DNA of 64,000 bases from Populus alba (Eukaryota > Streptophyta > Magnoliopsida > Malpighiales > Salicaceae), in contig NC_133301.1 of NCBI RefSeq assembly GCF_005239225.2, forward strand, positions 10,416,318 through 10,480,317, read 5' to 3'. Below the pieces are notes generated by a model. It saw only the letters and a list, made by a program, of their open reading frames with translations. It made no database searches and was not told the DNA's origin. Made by a program: the position numbers and the translations under genes. Within the stretch, counting starts at the first letter, position 1, and each line of letters starts with the position of its first letter. Positions 1 to 13,700 of the stretch are shown here, piece by piece.

Positions 1-450
1 GACATAAAACTGTTCTTTTTCTTGACTTTCTAGATTCTTTCTACTGTCTGTGTGCTCTGCAAAGTGCTAACAGAAGAGTGAATGATGCCCTCAATTTAAT
101 TTTTCCATTGATTCTTTGAAAATCTGAAATTCTTAATTTCATAAAATTTTATAAAGCCATTGATTTAAATCATAAAGTTTTTTATGAAATGATTTTAAAA
201 TATTAATTTCCCTTTCAAAAGGCTGTAGAACTGCACATGTATCATACAAAGCTTCTTGATATTCTAAAAGCATTCTCCTTAGTTGTTTATAACACCTTAC
301 TATAAAGAAGTATCCTGGTTTTAGTTTCATATTTGAATTTCTGAACCTGCATAATTATTAAATTTTGTTTGGCGATATTTATTCTCTTCTCCTTTTACAT
401 CCTGGTTTAATATATCAATATCTTATTCTTTTAAGTTCATTTGGATTCAG

Positions 451-3400
451 GTATACTGATAGAAGGAAAAGTGCCATCCATCACTTTAAGCAAGCTTTAT
501 CTATAGATCCTTTATTCTGGGCTGCCTATGAGGAGCTTTGTATATTAGGTATGGCCATTGAACATCTGTGCAAATCTGTGTCATTGGCAATTCTGGCCCA
601 CCCTCTGGTTCAAATCAAAAGATGGTCATCTACTTGAGCATTATATTTTTTCCCTTATGGTATATGGGCCTTTTTTTTTATCAATGTTTTAGGTGCTGCT
701 GAAGAAGCAGCTGCAGTTTTTGATGAAGCAGCTGCTCTTTGTATTCAAAAGCAGCACATGAATCATGCATCAGCATCCCAGAACTTGAGCATATCCAATG
801 AGGATCGTAATTTAGTTTCTGCTCGAAACTTTGGCTTGGAAGATGGAAGTCCAAGGCAGTCAAAACACCCACAAGGGAATAACCTAAGAGATATTCCTGG
901 AAATTATCATGGAGCCACTACGTTAGGAGGATCTGCTAGTCAGCATTCAAATGGTGGCCTTCCAAACCTGTCATTTTATAACACTCCTTCACCAATGGTT
1001 ACACAGGTATGACGACGTAAATTATGCCTAGCTACGAGCATACAAAAAGTATAGCTCAATACCTCAAACTCTAACACTAGTGAATTCTTCTTTTTTTGTT
1101 TGAAATAATGACTAACTTCTGATTTTGTATTTTTTTTGTTTGGGGCAAACTTTCTACCTATTGTCAATCAGATTTCTGGGTAACATTATGTGATTTTCTT
1201 TATTGATTTGACTAACTTGGTCTTATCTACTCCTCTTTGTTTTATGCACTCAAAGATATGCTCAATTATGGTTACTGTTTAATTTTAGGAATGTACCACA
1301 TCTTCTATCTTGCTATTCTTCATTTGCCTCACCAATTTGAGGGTCTGTCATATTTTGAATTCTGTGTTTACTCTCTATGGATTCATGTTTTCTCCACCTA
1401 ATTGGAAGCTAGCCTTTGTGTTTAGGGCATGTGAAGCAGAATTGATTCTTTAATTAATCTGTCCTCTGTTCCAACATTTGTTTTGTAGAGTTTTTGAGAA
1501 TGACACGTAGCTTGTTCTTCTTTATTGCTCTTGGGTTGTTACGCAGATGGTAAGGGTGGGGTAGGTCTTAGGTTCAATCTTGGTACCATGTCTTGCTAAT
1601 TTTTCCTATTGAAGGGTCATTTTTGTTTTATCTCCTCAAATGTTCAATCTTTGAATTTGATCCTCATTTTTCTGCTTACCAAGCATGGTTTATTCTGTGA
1701 CTTGAACTGCAGTTGTGCATTTTTTCATCCTATTCCTTTGATTTCTTTGTTAAATTTTGTTCCCTAGACTTTTGATCTTTATCTCGAAATAATATTTTCT
1801 CGCAAAGTAAAGTTCTCTGCTCACTAACTTTTATCTTATTCCTGTCAGTTCTTTCTCTTTCTTTACTATGCTGGTCAAAATACTTCGATGTGCTCTTACG
1901 TCTATGTATAGAAACATGCGCCTATTCTTTCATTTCATGTTCACATGTTCTTCCATGTAGTAACTTCATCTCACACCTTTCTGCTTCATCTGACTTCTTT
2001 CTGCTGTATTCATTGTTACTCATACTGGTGACCCTGCAAATATGCTACTATCTCTTCCTTATGAACTATAGAATATATTACACGGATAGAATGTAATTAA
2101 TAATAGTAGTTTATAACTCTAAAAACCAACACTATTAGTATTTCTTTCTTTCTTTCATTTTTTATTTTTAAGTTACACTGCTTTCACCAATTTTTTTTTT
2201 TTTTTAAATACAATATGAAATATTGCACTCACAGTAAGGTTAGTATATAGTTTACTTCCAAACATTGTTTACTTAAGTTTGGTGTTCTTTTCCATAGCAT
2301 GTTTCATCGTTTTTGTATTTTTTTGCTCATGAGACTATATTTTGCAGTTGTCGAGTGTTGCCCCACCACCACTGTGTAGAAACATGCAGCCAAATGGTTC
2401 CAATCCTAGCATGCCTGGTTTTGATAACAGTGCAAGGTCAACTGTGAATTCTATTATGCAGGCCCCTCGAAGAAAGTTTGTTGATGAAGGGAAATTGCGA
2501 AAGGTTAAGAGCTCTAATACAGCCTTTCTTTTCTTAATTTTGTGTCTCCAGTATCTCTTTCAAGCTAACTTCGAAACTCTATGCCTTTTTTTTAAAAGAA
2601 ATGATCTAGTATTTCAGGTCTCAGTTGTGAAGCACTTATTATACTGCACTTGAAATAAGGAAGATCTGTGGGTTTGTTTTCATTGTATGAGGAGACATTT
2701 CATAATGCAAATTTCTATATTTGGAGCTGAATATAGCACCTTTGAGATCTTTTGTTTCTGTTTTTCCATGTGCTTTAACCAATTCAGTTTATCTGTGCCG
2801 TGATTTTCTGTCGTCCCTTGTCTTCATGGTCCAGACTTAGCTTATCCTGTAAGCATTTCTTGTGGGGGATTTTTTAACCTTCCTGTTCACTAACTTAATT
2901 GTTTTCTGGAATTTTAGTTTGTTAATTGACCTTGTTGACACATCTTCAAGTATTTTCATCTTGATTACACCATGGGGCATGCATGATTGATTTTCATCTG
3001 TGTATTGAAGGCTTCCTTTCCATTCTGCTAGTTGTTTGGGCATGTTATATTGACATTAACTTTTATTAAGGTTTTTATATCTTGTATGACTTTGTCAACA
3101 TGCCTTGGTCAAACCTGCTATTGCTCTGTCCATCTTTTCTTTGTTTAATGAATCGTTAAGTAGTTTCCACAACATCAATGCCCTTCATTTCTTTTCAGAT
3201 TTCTGGGAGGTTATTTTCTGATTCTGGCCCTCGGCGAAGTACAAGGCTCGCTGCAGAAGCAGGATCCAACCAAAATACTAGTTCTACACTGGTTGCAGGG
3301 AATGGAACTAACAACTCTCCTAAATATCTTGGGGGTTCCAAGTTAAGTTCTTTGGCAATACGTTCAGTGACAGTTCGCAAGGGACAGTCATGGGTCAATG

Positions 3401-5775
3401 AAAATTATGATGAAGGTGATTGTTCTTCTTTTGTTTGACTAATTTGTAGACATGTACATCCGTATTAACATTGGAGTTGGCTGAAATGTTGCTTGTGTTA
3501 GTGCAGTGGACTTAAGTTGAAATATCAAGTTATCTTCTTTTTGTCGCTATTTTTTATTGTTCTGCAGTACGCATTCTTTTGGTCTTCTGTCTGCTTATTG
3601 ACTATCTAACCAGTTGCTTGAAAATTTTGATTTTAATCTTATTAAGGGATACGGAATGAGGCTTTTGATGATTCACGTGCAAATAATACATCATCAAATT
3701 GTAGTCCATCACTCACTGGGGATTCTAGATCTCTTGAAACAGAAGTAGCAACCATGCCCGTTGGTGGAGTTATCGCGAGCCCTTCATGTATCTTAAGTGG
3801 TGCTTTAGAAATATTAGGCCTCTTGAGAACTCTTGGGGAAGGTTATAGACTTTCTTGCATGTACAGATGTCAGGTATTAACTGGTGTTTGCTAAAAGATC
3901 AAAGTTACTAATATTTTCAGGAATGTTTTTCACCATCTAGCTTCTTGGTAGTACAGGATGCACTGGATGTCTACATGAAACTACCACACAAGCATTATAA
4001 TACAGGCTGGGTGCTTTGCCAGGTAAAAATCGGTAGTTGAATATGAAACACCTTGTTTTCTTCTTGATTTCTTTTCTTGCTGCTTAGGATGCACTTGTCT
4101 CACTGATAGATACACAGAAAACTAGTGATGAGATTGATGATGAATATATTAGATACCATTGCATATTTACTTAATTAATTATTGATAGTTATTGAAATTT
4201 CAGAACTGAGTGCATGCTATTTTGAGTTGAAATGTAAAAACTGTCATGGAAATAAAATTTTCATAAAAAATTTCCTTCTGGAGTTTTCATGTCTGTAATC
4301 TAATTGTATGCATTCCGGAACTGTTTAAAACTTAGCTTTTGAAACTCTGCCATCACCAGTTTTTGATGATATCAGTGATAATTTTTTTTAATACTGGCTT
4401 AAGGTTAGAAGCAGTCAATTTTATTAACTTTGCGTTTTTAAAGAGATTCCACTTTATTTTTCCCTCCCATTAGTTTTGGTTTGTTTAGAACTGGAATGTA
4501 TCCATTGTGGATCCCATGCTTCTTTTTGTTTTTTGCATTCTCATCTGTGCTTCTCTCAAAATGACTGTTTGCTCTGATTTTATACCATCTGCATGCTATG
4601 CATTATTGGACATGCTTGTATTTTGAATGCAGGTTGGAAAAGCATATGTTGAATTAGTGGATTATTTGGAAGCCGATAGAGCCTTCAGTCTTGCCCGGCG
4701 AGCATCACCTTACAGTTTAGAAGGACTGGATGTATATTCAACGGTTCTTTATGTGAGTCTATCTATATAGGAGGTTCTGGTAACACATTCCATGCTTCTT
4801 TCTACTTAGCTTATAGTCCATGCTCCTAAAATGTAAAAGGATACTTGACTTCTGGTCTCTGCAGCTGGAAATCAGGATACTATAGGTTTTTATTCCTAGA
4901 AACTAGTCATTATATTCCAATTGTAATGCTTGATGCTTGCACTTATGCATTTCTAGTATATCTATTTCTTACATTAGATGAAGTTTTATTCTTGCATTTG
5001 TTGCAGCATTTGAAGGAAGACATGAAGTTAAGTTACCTGGCTCAAGAACTGATATCAACTGATCGTTTAGCTCCTCAATCTTGGTAGTGCTGTTATACCT
5101 TTTAACATATAGTGCTTTCATTGCCTTTTGTTTTTCATTTACCTGTTCACAATCTAGCTTTCACTTTTTACATGGTGGTTATCACCTTAAATTTCTCCTC
5201 TGAGCTGTTATACATATTTTTCTTCATGAAAGCAGCAGTAAAGTTGTCTACGCTGCTCATTATTTTTTGGCCTTTGTTTCTCTCTCGTCCTTGTGGGCCT
5301 CAAAGAGTAAAGCGTATACCTTCAGATGCAGGAATGCTTTGTTGAATCATTACTAAAATTGTACCATAATGAAGCTGATATCTTGAAATCTGGAAACCTT
5401 TTTTGTAGCTTTGTGGATGTTTATGAGGGAAGGGTCCTTTTGTATTCATTCACAATTTCATGTCATCTTTGCCTAACTAGGTGATCTGCTCATTTCAGTG
5501 GTTGCTTTTAGGATGGTTGACAGGTGATGTTGTCTGTTATAGAGACATTATGATCCTTCTTTGAATGTGCTTGAAACAAGTTTGGGCATAGCACAAGGCT
5601 GGGTGATTTCAGTTTGTTAAAACATCAAGCGTGCTTAATTTACTTTTCTGCAGCTGTATTCATCATTACCTGAACAAGTTTGGGCATAGCACAAGGCTGG
5701 GTGATTTCAGTTTGTTAAAACATCAAGCGTGCTTAATTTACTTTTCTGCTGCTGTATTCATCATTACCTGTTCTT

Positions 5776-5813
<38 letters not shown>

Positions 5814-7124
5814 CATTTGTCACTCATTCAGGTTAAATGGGCATGCAGGTGTGCTATTGGAAATTGCTATAGTCTGCAGAAAGACCATGAAACTGCCTTG
5901 AAAAATTTTCAGCGAGCTGTACAGCTTGATTCAAGATTTGCATATGCACACACCTTGTGCGGTCATGAGTAGGTCCCTTGGTTCCTCCTTTTTTTTTCCT
6001 TTTCTTTTCTCTTGATAACTGACATATTTGTATTTTCAAATGATAGTGTTCCATATTAAATGTTGGATTCAAGTTTCATATAATTTTCTTGCAATTACTT
6101 TGTTACCTGCAGATATGTTGCCTTGGAGGATTTTGAGAATGGAATTAAGAGTTACCAGAGTGCCCTAAGGATAGATGCTAGACATTACAATTCCTGGCAT
6201 GGGCTTGGGATGGTCTATCTTCGGCAAGAGAAAAACGAGTTTTCTGAGCATCACTTCCGAATGGCTTTCCAAATAAATCCATGTTCTTCAGTGATAATGT
6301 CTTATCTTGGGACTGCTTTACATGCCTTAAAGGTTGCACCATATGCAAATTGATTGTTAAATTTTGGATTCCAAAATTGATAATGTCCTATGGCTTTCTT
6401 CTCATTTCCCCCCTTTTTGATTTTTTTTTTAAAAACAGAGAAATGAGGAAGCTTTGGAGATGATGGAGAGGGCAATTTTAGCTGATAAGAAGAACCCTCT
6501 TCCCATGTATCAAAAGGCTAATATACTTGTGAGCTTGGAAAGCTTTGATGAGGCTTTAGAAGTCCTAGAGGAGCTGAAAGAGTATGCTCCACGTGAAAGC
6601 AGTGTTTATGCTTTGATGGGTAGAATTTATAAGAGGCGTAACATGCATGAGAAGGCAATGCTTCACTTTGGTCTTGCTTTGGATTTGAAACCATCAGCAA
6701 CCGACGTGGCTACAATAAAGGTGATTGGTTTATTTCACAATCTCTTGCTTTCTAACATTGGGAATTAAATGTGAAAGCAAATTTATTTGCTAAGAAAAAT
6801 GGATTATGAAATTTACCTTGTATACTCAACAAGCAATAGCATTGGTCAGAGCTTGAACTTCAGAGAGGAAACGCTTTTGTTTTTCCACAGATTGATTTTA
6901 ACTGGACTCAATGCCTAATTCACCTGAACGGTGGAATCTAGCCTTTTTTCATGGTCTCAGTCAAAACCATAACTTGAATCTTCAACTGAATTTATGGACT
7001 TTACCTCCTTTGTTTTTTCTTCGTTAGGGTGGAGTTACATTCTGTTGACATCTTATGTCTTAATATTTGACAGGCTGCCATTGAGAAGCTGCATGTACCA
7101 GATGAATTAGAAGACAGCTTGTAG
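451..7124 (+). CDS. CDC27B: APC/C subunit 3, CDC27B/HOBBIT-like (5' partial)
   Basis: TPR scaffold subunit of the anaphase-promoting complex, the nuclear E3 ubiquitin ligase that destroys mitotic cyclins; plant HOBBIT also acts in meristem division. Exons seen: 451-548, 693-1006, 2348-2503, 3199-3415, 3647-3873, 3957-4022, 4633-4752, 5007-5083, 5849-5968, 6113-6332, 6439-6720, 7074-7124. All have GT-AG borders and keep one frame, giving about 648 residues; from the family length of about 740, roughly the first 100 lie before the window. The first exon carries a TPR helix (YTDRRKSAIHHFKQALSIDP). A low-complexity Ser/Asn-rich linker follows, then the conserved APRRKFVDEGKLRK and SGRLFSDSGPRRSTRLAAE motifs. 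The C-terminal half (from about residue 345 of this part) is a continuous TPR superhelix ending near KLHVPDELEDSL. The linker motifs fit CDC27B better than CDC27A. The 3' UTR probably ends near 7400-7450. Confidence 0.95.
5575..5770 (+). repeat. 98 bp tandem duplication in a CDC27B intron
   Basis: Copy one is 5575-5672 and copy two 5673-5770. The two match at all but one base that I could find (CTGCAG in copy one, CTGCTG in copy two). It lies in the 765 bp intron 5084-5848, just before its acceptor. Confidence 0.93.
5776..5811 (+). repeat. (ATC)12 microsatellite
   Basis: Twelve uninterrupted ATC units, 37 bp before the acceptor of the exon starting at 5849, so within the likely branch-point and pyrimidine-tract zone of that intron. 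Confidence 0.95.
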
Positions 7125-7795
7125 GTCCTTCAACATTGGAGACGCATAGGCAGAAGGGAACGCAACGCAAATTGTGCAGCTTAGAGCTGCTGGCCCCAAG
7201 GAGGATGGGCTGCTCGTGCTTTCGATGAATAACGAATACAAGAGCTTGATCCCGGGCGTTTATTTGGCATGTGGCGGCTCTTCAGGTGGCAGCTCTTGCA
7301 GAAGTGACCTCAGTTTTGAAGGTGATTAACATGCTGACAGAAGACTTGAGGTGACAGAGGCCCTAGAAACTGCCATACTTGTACCAATAGTTGTATAATC
7401 ATATGTCAAGATGAAATGGTTGTATTATTCATTTGTTTTTTTTTTTTTTATAGATCAATTTTATTCTCTTGGCCCATCCATGTCATTTGAACTCTTCTTT
7501 TTGGTAATGTCCACAACTCTGATTTCAATGGGCATCATGACTTAATTTGGCGAAGACACGAGAAGCGAGGTCTCAAATACATAAAAAGAAAAAAAAAAGG
7601 GTTGTGAAGGCCATGTCCATAATCCTTTCTCTCGTCACTCACTATTTCGAAACTGGATAAGCCTCTTCGTCTCAGCTCATCTCTTCTCATGCAACAAAAC
7701 TGAAGTTACAAGGCTGATTCCTACCATTTTATGATTTTCATCCATAGACTAGATTAGAGCCGATCATTCTCCCTCACACGAAATCAAAGAAAGAA
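7125..7795. other. CDC27B 3' UTR and GatA promoter/leader
   Basis: Only 671 bp separate the CDC27B stop from the GatA start. The first 300 bp are low-AT and look like 3' UTR. The T-run at 7437-7451 and AT-rich stretch behind it probably hold the poly(A) region. The GatA leader side has two short upstream ATG frames, at 7689 (ATG plus three codons and stop) and 7731-7757 (eight codons and stop). I see no convincing TATA box. Confidence 0.5.
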
Positions 7796-10700
7796 ATGCT
7801 ATCCACACTGCAGCAGCCCCCTCGCTCCCTTTCTCGAATCCCTCTTCACCTTAAACCCCTCCGCTCTTTCTTCACCGTTGCGTCTGCTTCAGCTTCACAG
7901 GACCAATCCTCCCCGCCTTCGTCTCAAATCCTCACCCTCCGCCGCGCCCTCCTCTCTCGCCAAACCACTGCCACCCAACTAGCTGAGTCCTACATTTCCC
8001 GCCTCTCCCTCACCGAGCCCCACCTCCACTCCTTCCTCCACATCTCCGACACCCTTTTACGAGATGCCCAGCTAATCGACCGCAAGATTGAAAAGGGAGA
8101 GGATGTCGGCCCCCTTGCTGGGGTCCTTGTTGGGGTCAAGGACAATATCTGTACTGCTGACATGCCTTCAACAGGTGGCTCCCGCATCCTGGAGAACTAC
8201 AAGGCTCCGTTCGATGCAACCGCGGTTAGGAGAGTGAAGGAGAAAGATGGGATTTTGATTGGAAAGACTAATATGGATGAGTTTGGCATGGGAAGTACCA
8301 CTGAAGCTTCTTCTTTCCAGGTCTTCTTCTTTCTTCTTATTTTTTGACTCCTGGGAACAATCAATCAAACAAACACTTAACAGGCATTGGCAGTTTCTGC
8401 TGTTCATTTTCTAACAGGTGACTGCTAATCCATGGGACTTGTCTCGGGTGCCTGGTGGATCGTCAGGCGGATCGGCTGCAGCTGTTTCTGCTCGGCAATG
8501 TATGGTGTCACTTGGTAGTGATACTGGTGGAAGTGTAAGGCAACCAGCATCATTTTGTGGTGTTGTTGGATTGAAGCCAACATATGGGCGTGTCTCCAGA
8601 TTTGGGCTCATGGCGTATGCATCATCACTTGATGTTATCGGATGCTTTGGTACTTCAGTTGCTGATACTGGTATCCTCCTTCACGTAATTTCTGGACATG
8701 ATAGATTTGATGCCACTAGTAGTAACCGAGTAAGAATTCTTCTATTTTATCCACTAAGGTCAATCAATTCTCTTTGATTTCTTGCTTTGAGAAACTGTGA
8801 TTATCTCATATATTTACTAGCTGGCAAAAATTCAGATTCTGATGCTTGCGTAAGAGGAAGTAACTGAAATTTTCATGCATTAAGGGAAACGTGGACTTTT
8901 CTGGTCATTGACGGGATTGTTAGAGTTAATGTAGTTACCTGTAGCTGAAAGTGTCACCATCGCTCGTATAAGCAAGCATGTTGATCAATGCAACATGCAT
9001 TCTGTACTTGCTGCTAAAAGAACCAACATGAAATTGAGTTCTCCTGGATTGCAATGGCCATGGTGGTGTTGTGTTTCTGCTCAGAGCTTTTTCGTTGAAT
9101 TTGAATATGCATATCTTTCAGTTTGGATCTACGATAAAATAGTTTGATTTTGTGGTCAGAATAGTCACACCCCACCAATATGCTGCAAGGTGATCTTTTT
9201 CATATCTTCCTTTATGGTCTGATTTAATGTAAAATAAGCTCTTCTATTCTCCTGGAATCCTAATAACTCATCTAAAAAAAAAAAAGGTAATGTTAGTAGC
9301 TATCCTGAAGCAATTGAATTTAGAAAAACATCATATTTCTGAAACCCATACAGTCCAGCTAGAGCAGCAACAAAAGTCTTCAACAATTGGGAGGGACTCC
9401 AACTCCAATTAAGCATTTTGGATTGATTTCCTATATTTTCTGGTGTATTATTCTATAGGGTTTCAAAGCCCTGTTTAGTTTTATTTTCTTTCTTGTATTC
9501 TCTTTTTGAAGGATGTGTTATTCTTCTTGTATTCTTTGTTTCAAAAAAGAAAAAGACTGTTCCTTACCATAATAGTTTCACTTTTCAGGAGGTTCCTGAT
9601 TTTTCGTCACAATTTAGTTCTATAAATCTTGTGGAATCGAAACCATTGAAGGGGTTGAAGGTTGGTCTTATCCGTGAAACTCTTGAAGATGGTGTGGACA
9701 ATGGAGTAAAATCTGCAATTAGTGGTGCCGCTTCACATCTTGAAGAACTAGGATGTACTGTGACAGAGGTCTAACTTATAACCTTTACTCAGCAGACGTG
9801 TATTTTGGTTAACAGATTTGGCTGATACTTTTTGTTTCATATTTGGTGAATTGATTTACAGGTCTCATTGCCATCTTTCTCCCTTGGTTTACCAGCCTAT
9901 TATATTCTTGCTTCATCAGAATCATCTTCCAACTTATCACGTTATGATGGTGTCAGGTGATTCTCTGACTATTAGTTCTCATTCAATAGTTTTGTTGCTT
10001 TCAACAGAACTATATATGTTGTATGGTTCTATGTAATTCAGCACTTCCAGTTTAGACAGAAGATGACATTGTAAACATTTGAAATAAGTGAGTGTTCACA
10101 GATTTTGCGTTGTGGAGTTTGTTTCATATGTTTGAGTCATATTCCATTTCTCTGCCTGTACAATGTAGTATAAAATATGACCACAGTTGGGCTATAAACA
10201 AGTTATCTTGGTTTATTTCAAACTTTTGCACTGAGGTGCTGTTTTATAGCTGCTTATAATATTAAGCACCCCATAAAAATTTAAAAAAATAGAAGAAATT
10301 GTTTTTGTTGGTGTCCAGTTTTTGCCTCTTCTTGCATATTTATATTGTCTAGATATATAGACAAGAAATCATTCCTCTACATTGGCATGTAGGTATGGGA
10401 ACCAAGTTTTTGCTGAAGAGTTAAATGCTCTTTATAATGATTCCCGAGCAAAAGGATTTGGTCCTGAGGTATGTATCATCCTGCAGTCATTGTAAAGAAG
10501 TTGTTCTGTTCTTTTTTCTTTGTAAAATAAAATGGTATAGTCAAATATTATTTGAGATGTTGCAAGGTATTATCACCAGCTCCCATTATAATAGACTGCT
10601 TATGGCTATTATCACTTCAACTGAAAGTACAGATTAGCCATGCACAGCCAAGACCCTTGAAGTAGTATTTATTGCATATTTTCAGGTCCAAATGAGAATC

Positions 10701-13700
10701 TTGATGGGAACATATGCGCTCTCAGCTGGTTATTATGACGCATACTACAAGCGTGCCCAACAGGTAAATATTTCCTTTAATTAGAGTATCTAAACTTTAC
10801 TGTTTGAAGATGGATACTCAAATTCGTGTTCTTAATGGTTACAGTTTCATGATTTTTAGAGAATCTGAATTCTGACATAAAAAATTCCTATTAAACCCAG
10901 TTATTTTAAGAACTTTAGGTCTTCAAGAAGAAATTCATGATTATAATAGTGTTTTAGGTGAGGACCTTAATTCGGAAAAGCTTCAAGGATGCATTAGATG
11001 ATAATGACATCCTAATTTCTCCTGTGGCGCCATCTGCTGCATATAAAATTGGTATGGATTGCCTACATCCTTTTGGCTTTGGCGGACATGTTATTCATAC
11101 CTTTGCTTTGATAATGATTCAATTTAACAGGTAATGACATAATTTCTCTCAATATTTACAGGTGAAAAGAAAAACGATCCTTTGGCAATGTATGCAGGCG
11201 ACATTATGACTGTGAGCATTTCTCTGCTGCTTTATGTTTAACTTGCCCGTTCATGTCATTCCCCTGTCCCTCTTTCCTGTTTTGAAGTGGTGGGAGAGGG
11301 GGGGGATTGAGGGAGATAATGCTTTAGGTTAAAAATTAAAAGGCATCGTTTGTGCAGGCTGCAGTTCTAGAGTTAACAATTGGTATACTTTTGTTGTTTG
11401 GGAGAATGATGAAGATTAAAGAGATTTGGGTCGGTACTTGATCTTTAAGTACTAAAATGGCATCAGAAGATATATGGTGTTGGATCTTTATATGTGGAAT
11501 TGGGGTATTGTTTTGAAGTGAACATGGGTTGGAAACTGTGAAGCAGCACCTTAGCAGATGAATGGATAGCAAGGATGTTTTGTATATAAATAACACCTTA
11601 AGTAGGAAATGCAATTGATAGAGGCCTTGGGAGGAACATGCAATCCCAGCATAAGTGAGTTTATGGGAGGTGATTATCATTACTCCAAGGATAGTTTCAG
11701 TAGTTAGGAAAAGAGTGCTCTCGAAGCAATTACCAGAGATGTTCTTAATCTGGATATTCTTTTAAAGGAAATGTTTAACTATTTATAATAAACAATCTAG
11801 AGAGAGATGGTGTGGAACTTAGAGAGAGAGGAAAAGAGTGCTCTCGAAGCAATTACCAGAGATGTTCTTAGAGAGAGAAGCTATGAAGCCCAAAAATGTT
11901 CATCAATCCCTCAAATGACATAAACAAGGGATATTTATAGGCAAGAGGTGTGACAACATGGCTGTAACCAGGTGTCAAATACACCAATGGCTATGCAGGT
12001 GCCACATGTCCACAGAGTGTCACATGGTTACATTCACAAATTTCACCAGAAATGGTTAGGGCCAGCTTTGATTGGCCTTAAGGAGCCCTATTTCAAACCT
12101 ATCATGCCACATTTCACATTACTTTTCACGGTTCCAAGTAGTAGTCATAGATCTTGCCTTATCCTCATTGAACCTTTGGCTCCTTTGCGTATAGCATTTC
12201 AGTCCTTTGTTGAATATGTTTCTCCAATTGTCCATACTCTATGGTTACAAATTGGACCTTGATTAGTATATAATTCCAGAATTGCAAATATGGTATAAAT
12301 ATTGTATTAGTTGAAATTCAGCCCCTAAAGTAATTATTATTGGAATAATTTCATGTGGCTACAGAATGTTCACCGATCATGTTTTTACTTCAAAGGGTAG
12401 AGGACCGTGATGGACTTGTAGAATGGCTTGAACCAATATTTCATAGCTTTATTCCTGTTTGCTTTGCTATAAGCGAACCATGCAAATGTTGGAAAAATTT
12501 CTACAAGTTGATTTAGCTAATTTTCTCTTGTTTGTTCACCAGAAATGCATCTTCACTATGAGAGTGATATTATTGTTTTGAGAACTAAACTGCAGTGAAG
12601 TAAAAAAATGTTGGACAGTGTTTATACGGCAAGTCTTATGTTTCTCTACCATTTTTTTACCATGTAAACACAAAAAGAGGTAAGTAATAGACTAATAGTG
12701 CTGTTATAAGACAAAAGTTGAAATCCTCGTCATTCAACACAGATTCACAACTTTTCCAAGAAACTGTGCTTTATAGATTTCTGAAAATTTGAGTTATGGT
12801 TTATTTTGGTTAAAATAGTTTGAAGCCTTAGAATTGTTATGACATATCCTGCCTTCTGAATTCATCTGTTTTTTTTTTTATGCCCCAGAATTTTTTCTTT
12901 CATTGGTTCTTTACAGTCATACCATTTACTTCCTGCAGCCAAGATTACTCTTATGTTTGTTTCTCACATTATCCTCGCTTGCAGGTCAATGTTAACTTGG
13001 CAGGGCTACCTGCATTGGTTTTGCCTTGTGGATTTGTTGAAGGGGGGCCTGTAGGACTTCCTGTTGGTCTTCAAATGATTGGTGCGGCATTTGATGAGGT
13101 ATTGAAAACTTGTATTTTTTACAAATTCTATTATGGTGTAGAGATATGAAGTTCACCTTTTTTTCCTTTGAAAAACTTAACTAAGAGAAATGGATGGTTA
13201 TGTAGTATAGGGAGATATAAGAATAAGGAGCAATTAGGGGGTGGGGGGATTCCAAGGAGGTATTAGCTCTGGGCGAGGACCAAATTTGGGATAGTTACAT
13301 CTGTACTTTTCTTTGGTGGTTGTACCTTTGGTTTTGGAAGTAGGATCAGCTTCAGTTGAGCCAGGTTTTTGCCTACCCATCCCTAGCACTAAAGCAGGTC
13401 TGATTCTGGTCAGGTTTCAATCTAATCCGTGTTGGATTTGGGTTGTAAATAGTTGATATGAAGAAGATTAAGTAATTTATTATTGGAAAAAACAATGAAA
13501 GACAATATATCATGTTATTCATGTTTAGATGAAATATAAGAGATAACTTATAGTACTCATTTTATGATGATGGTGGTTTTTTTAACGTCAATTTAATTGT
13601 CGTGCCATGTTGCCAAGATAATTATAATGTAAAAAGTTACGCAACAAACTAATACATTAACAATATATACGAAATAAATATTATTTAGATGTGGGTCAGG

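Noticed and set aside
1..450. An additional CDC27B exon at the window start
   Set aside because: No stretch matches the sequence expected before the TPR exon at 451, and stops occur in all frames; it is intron.
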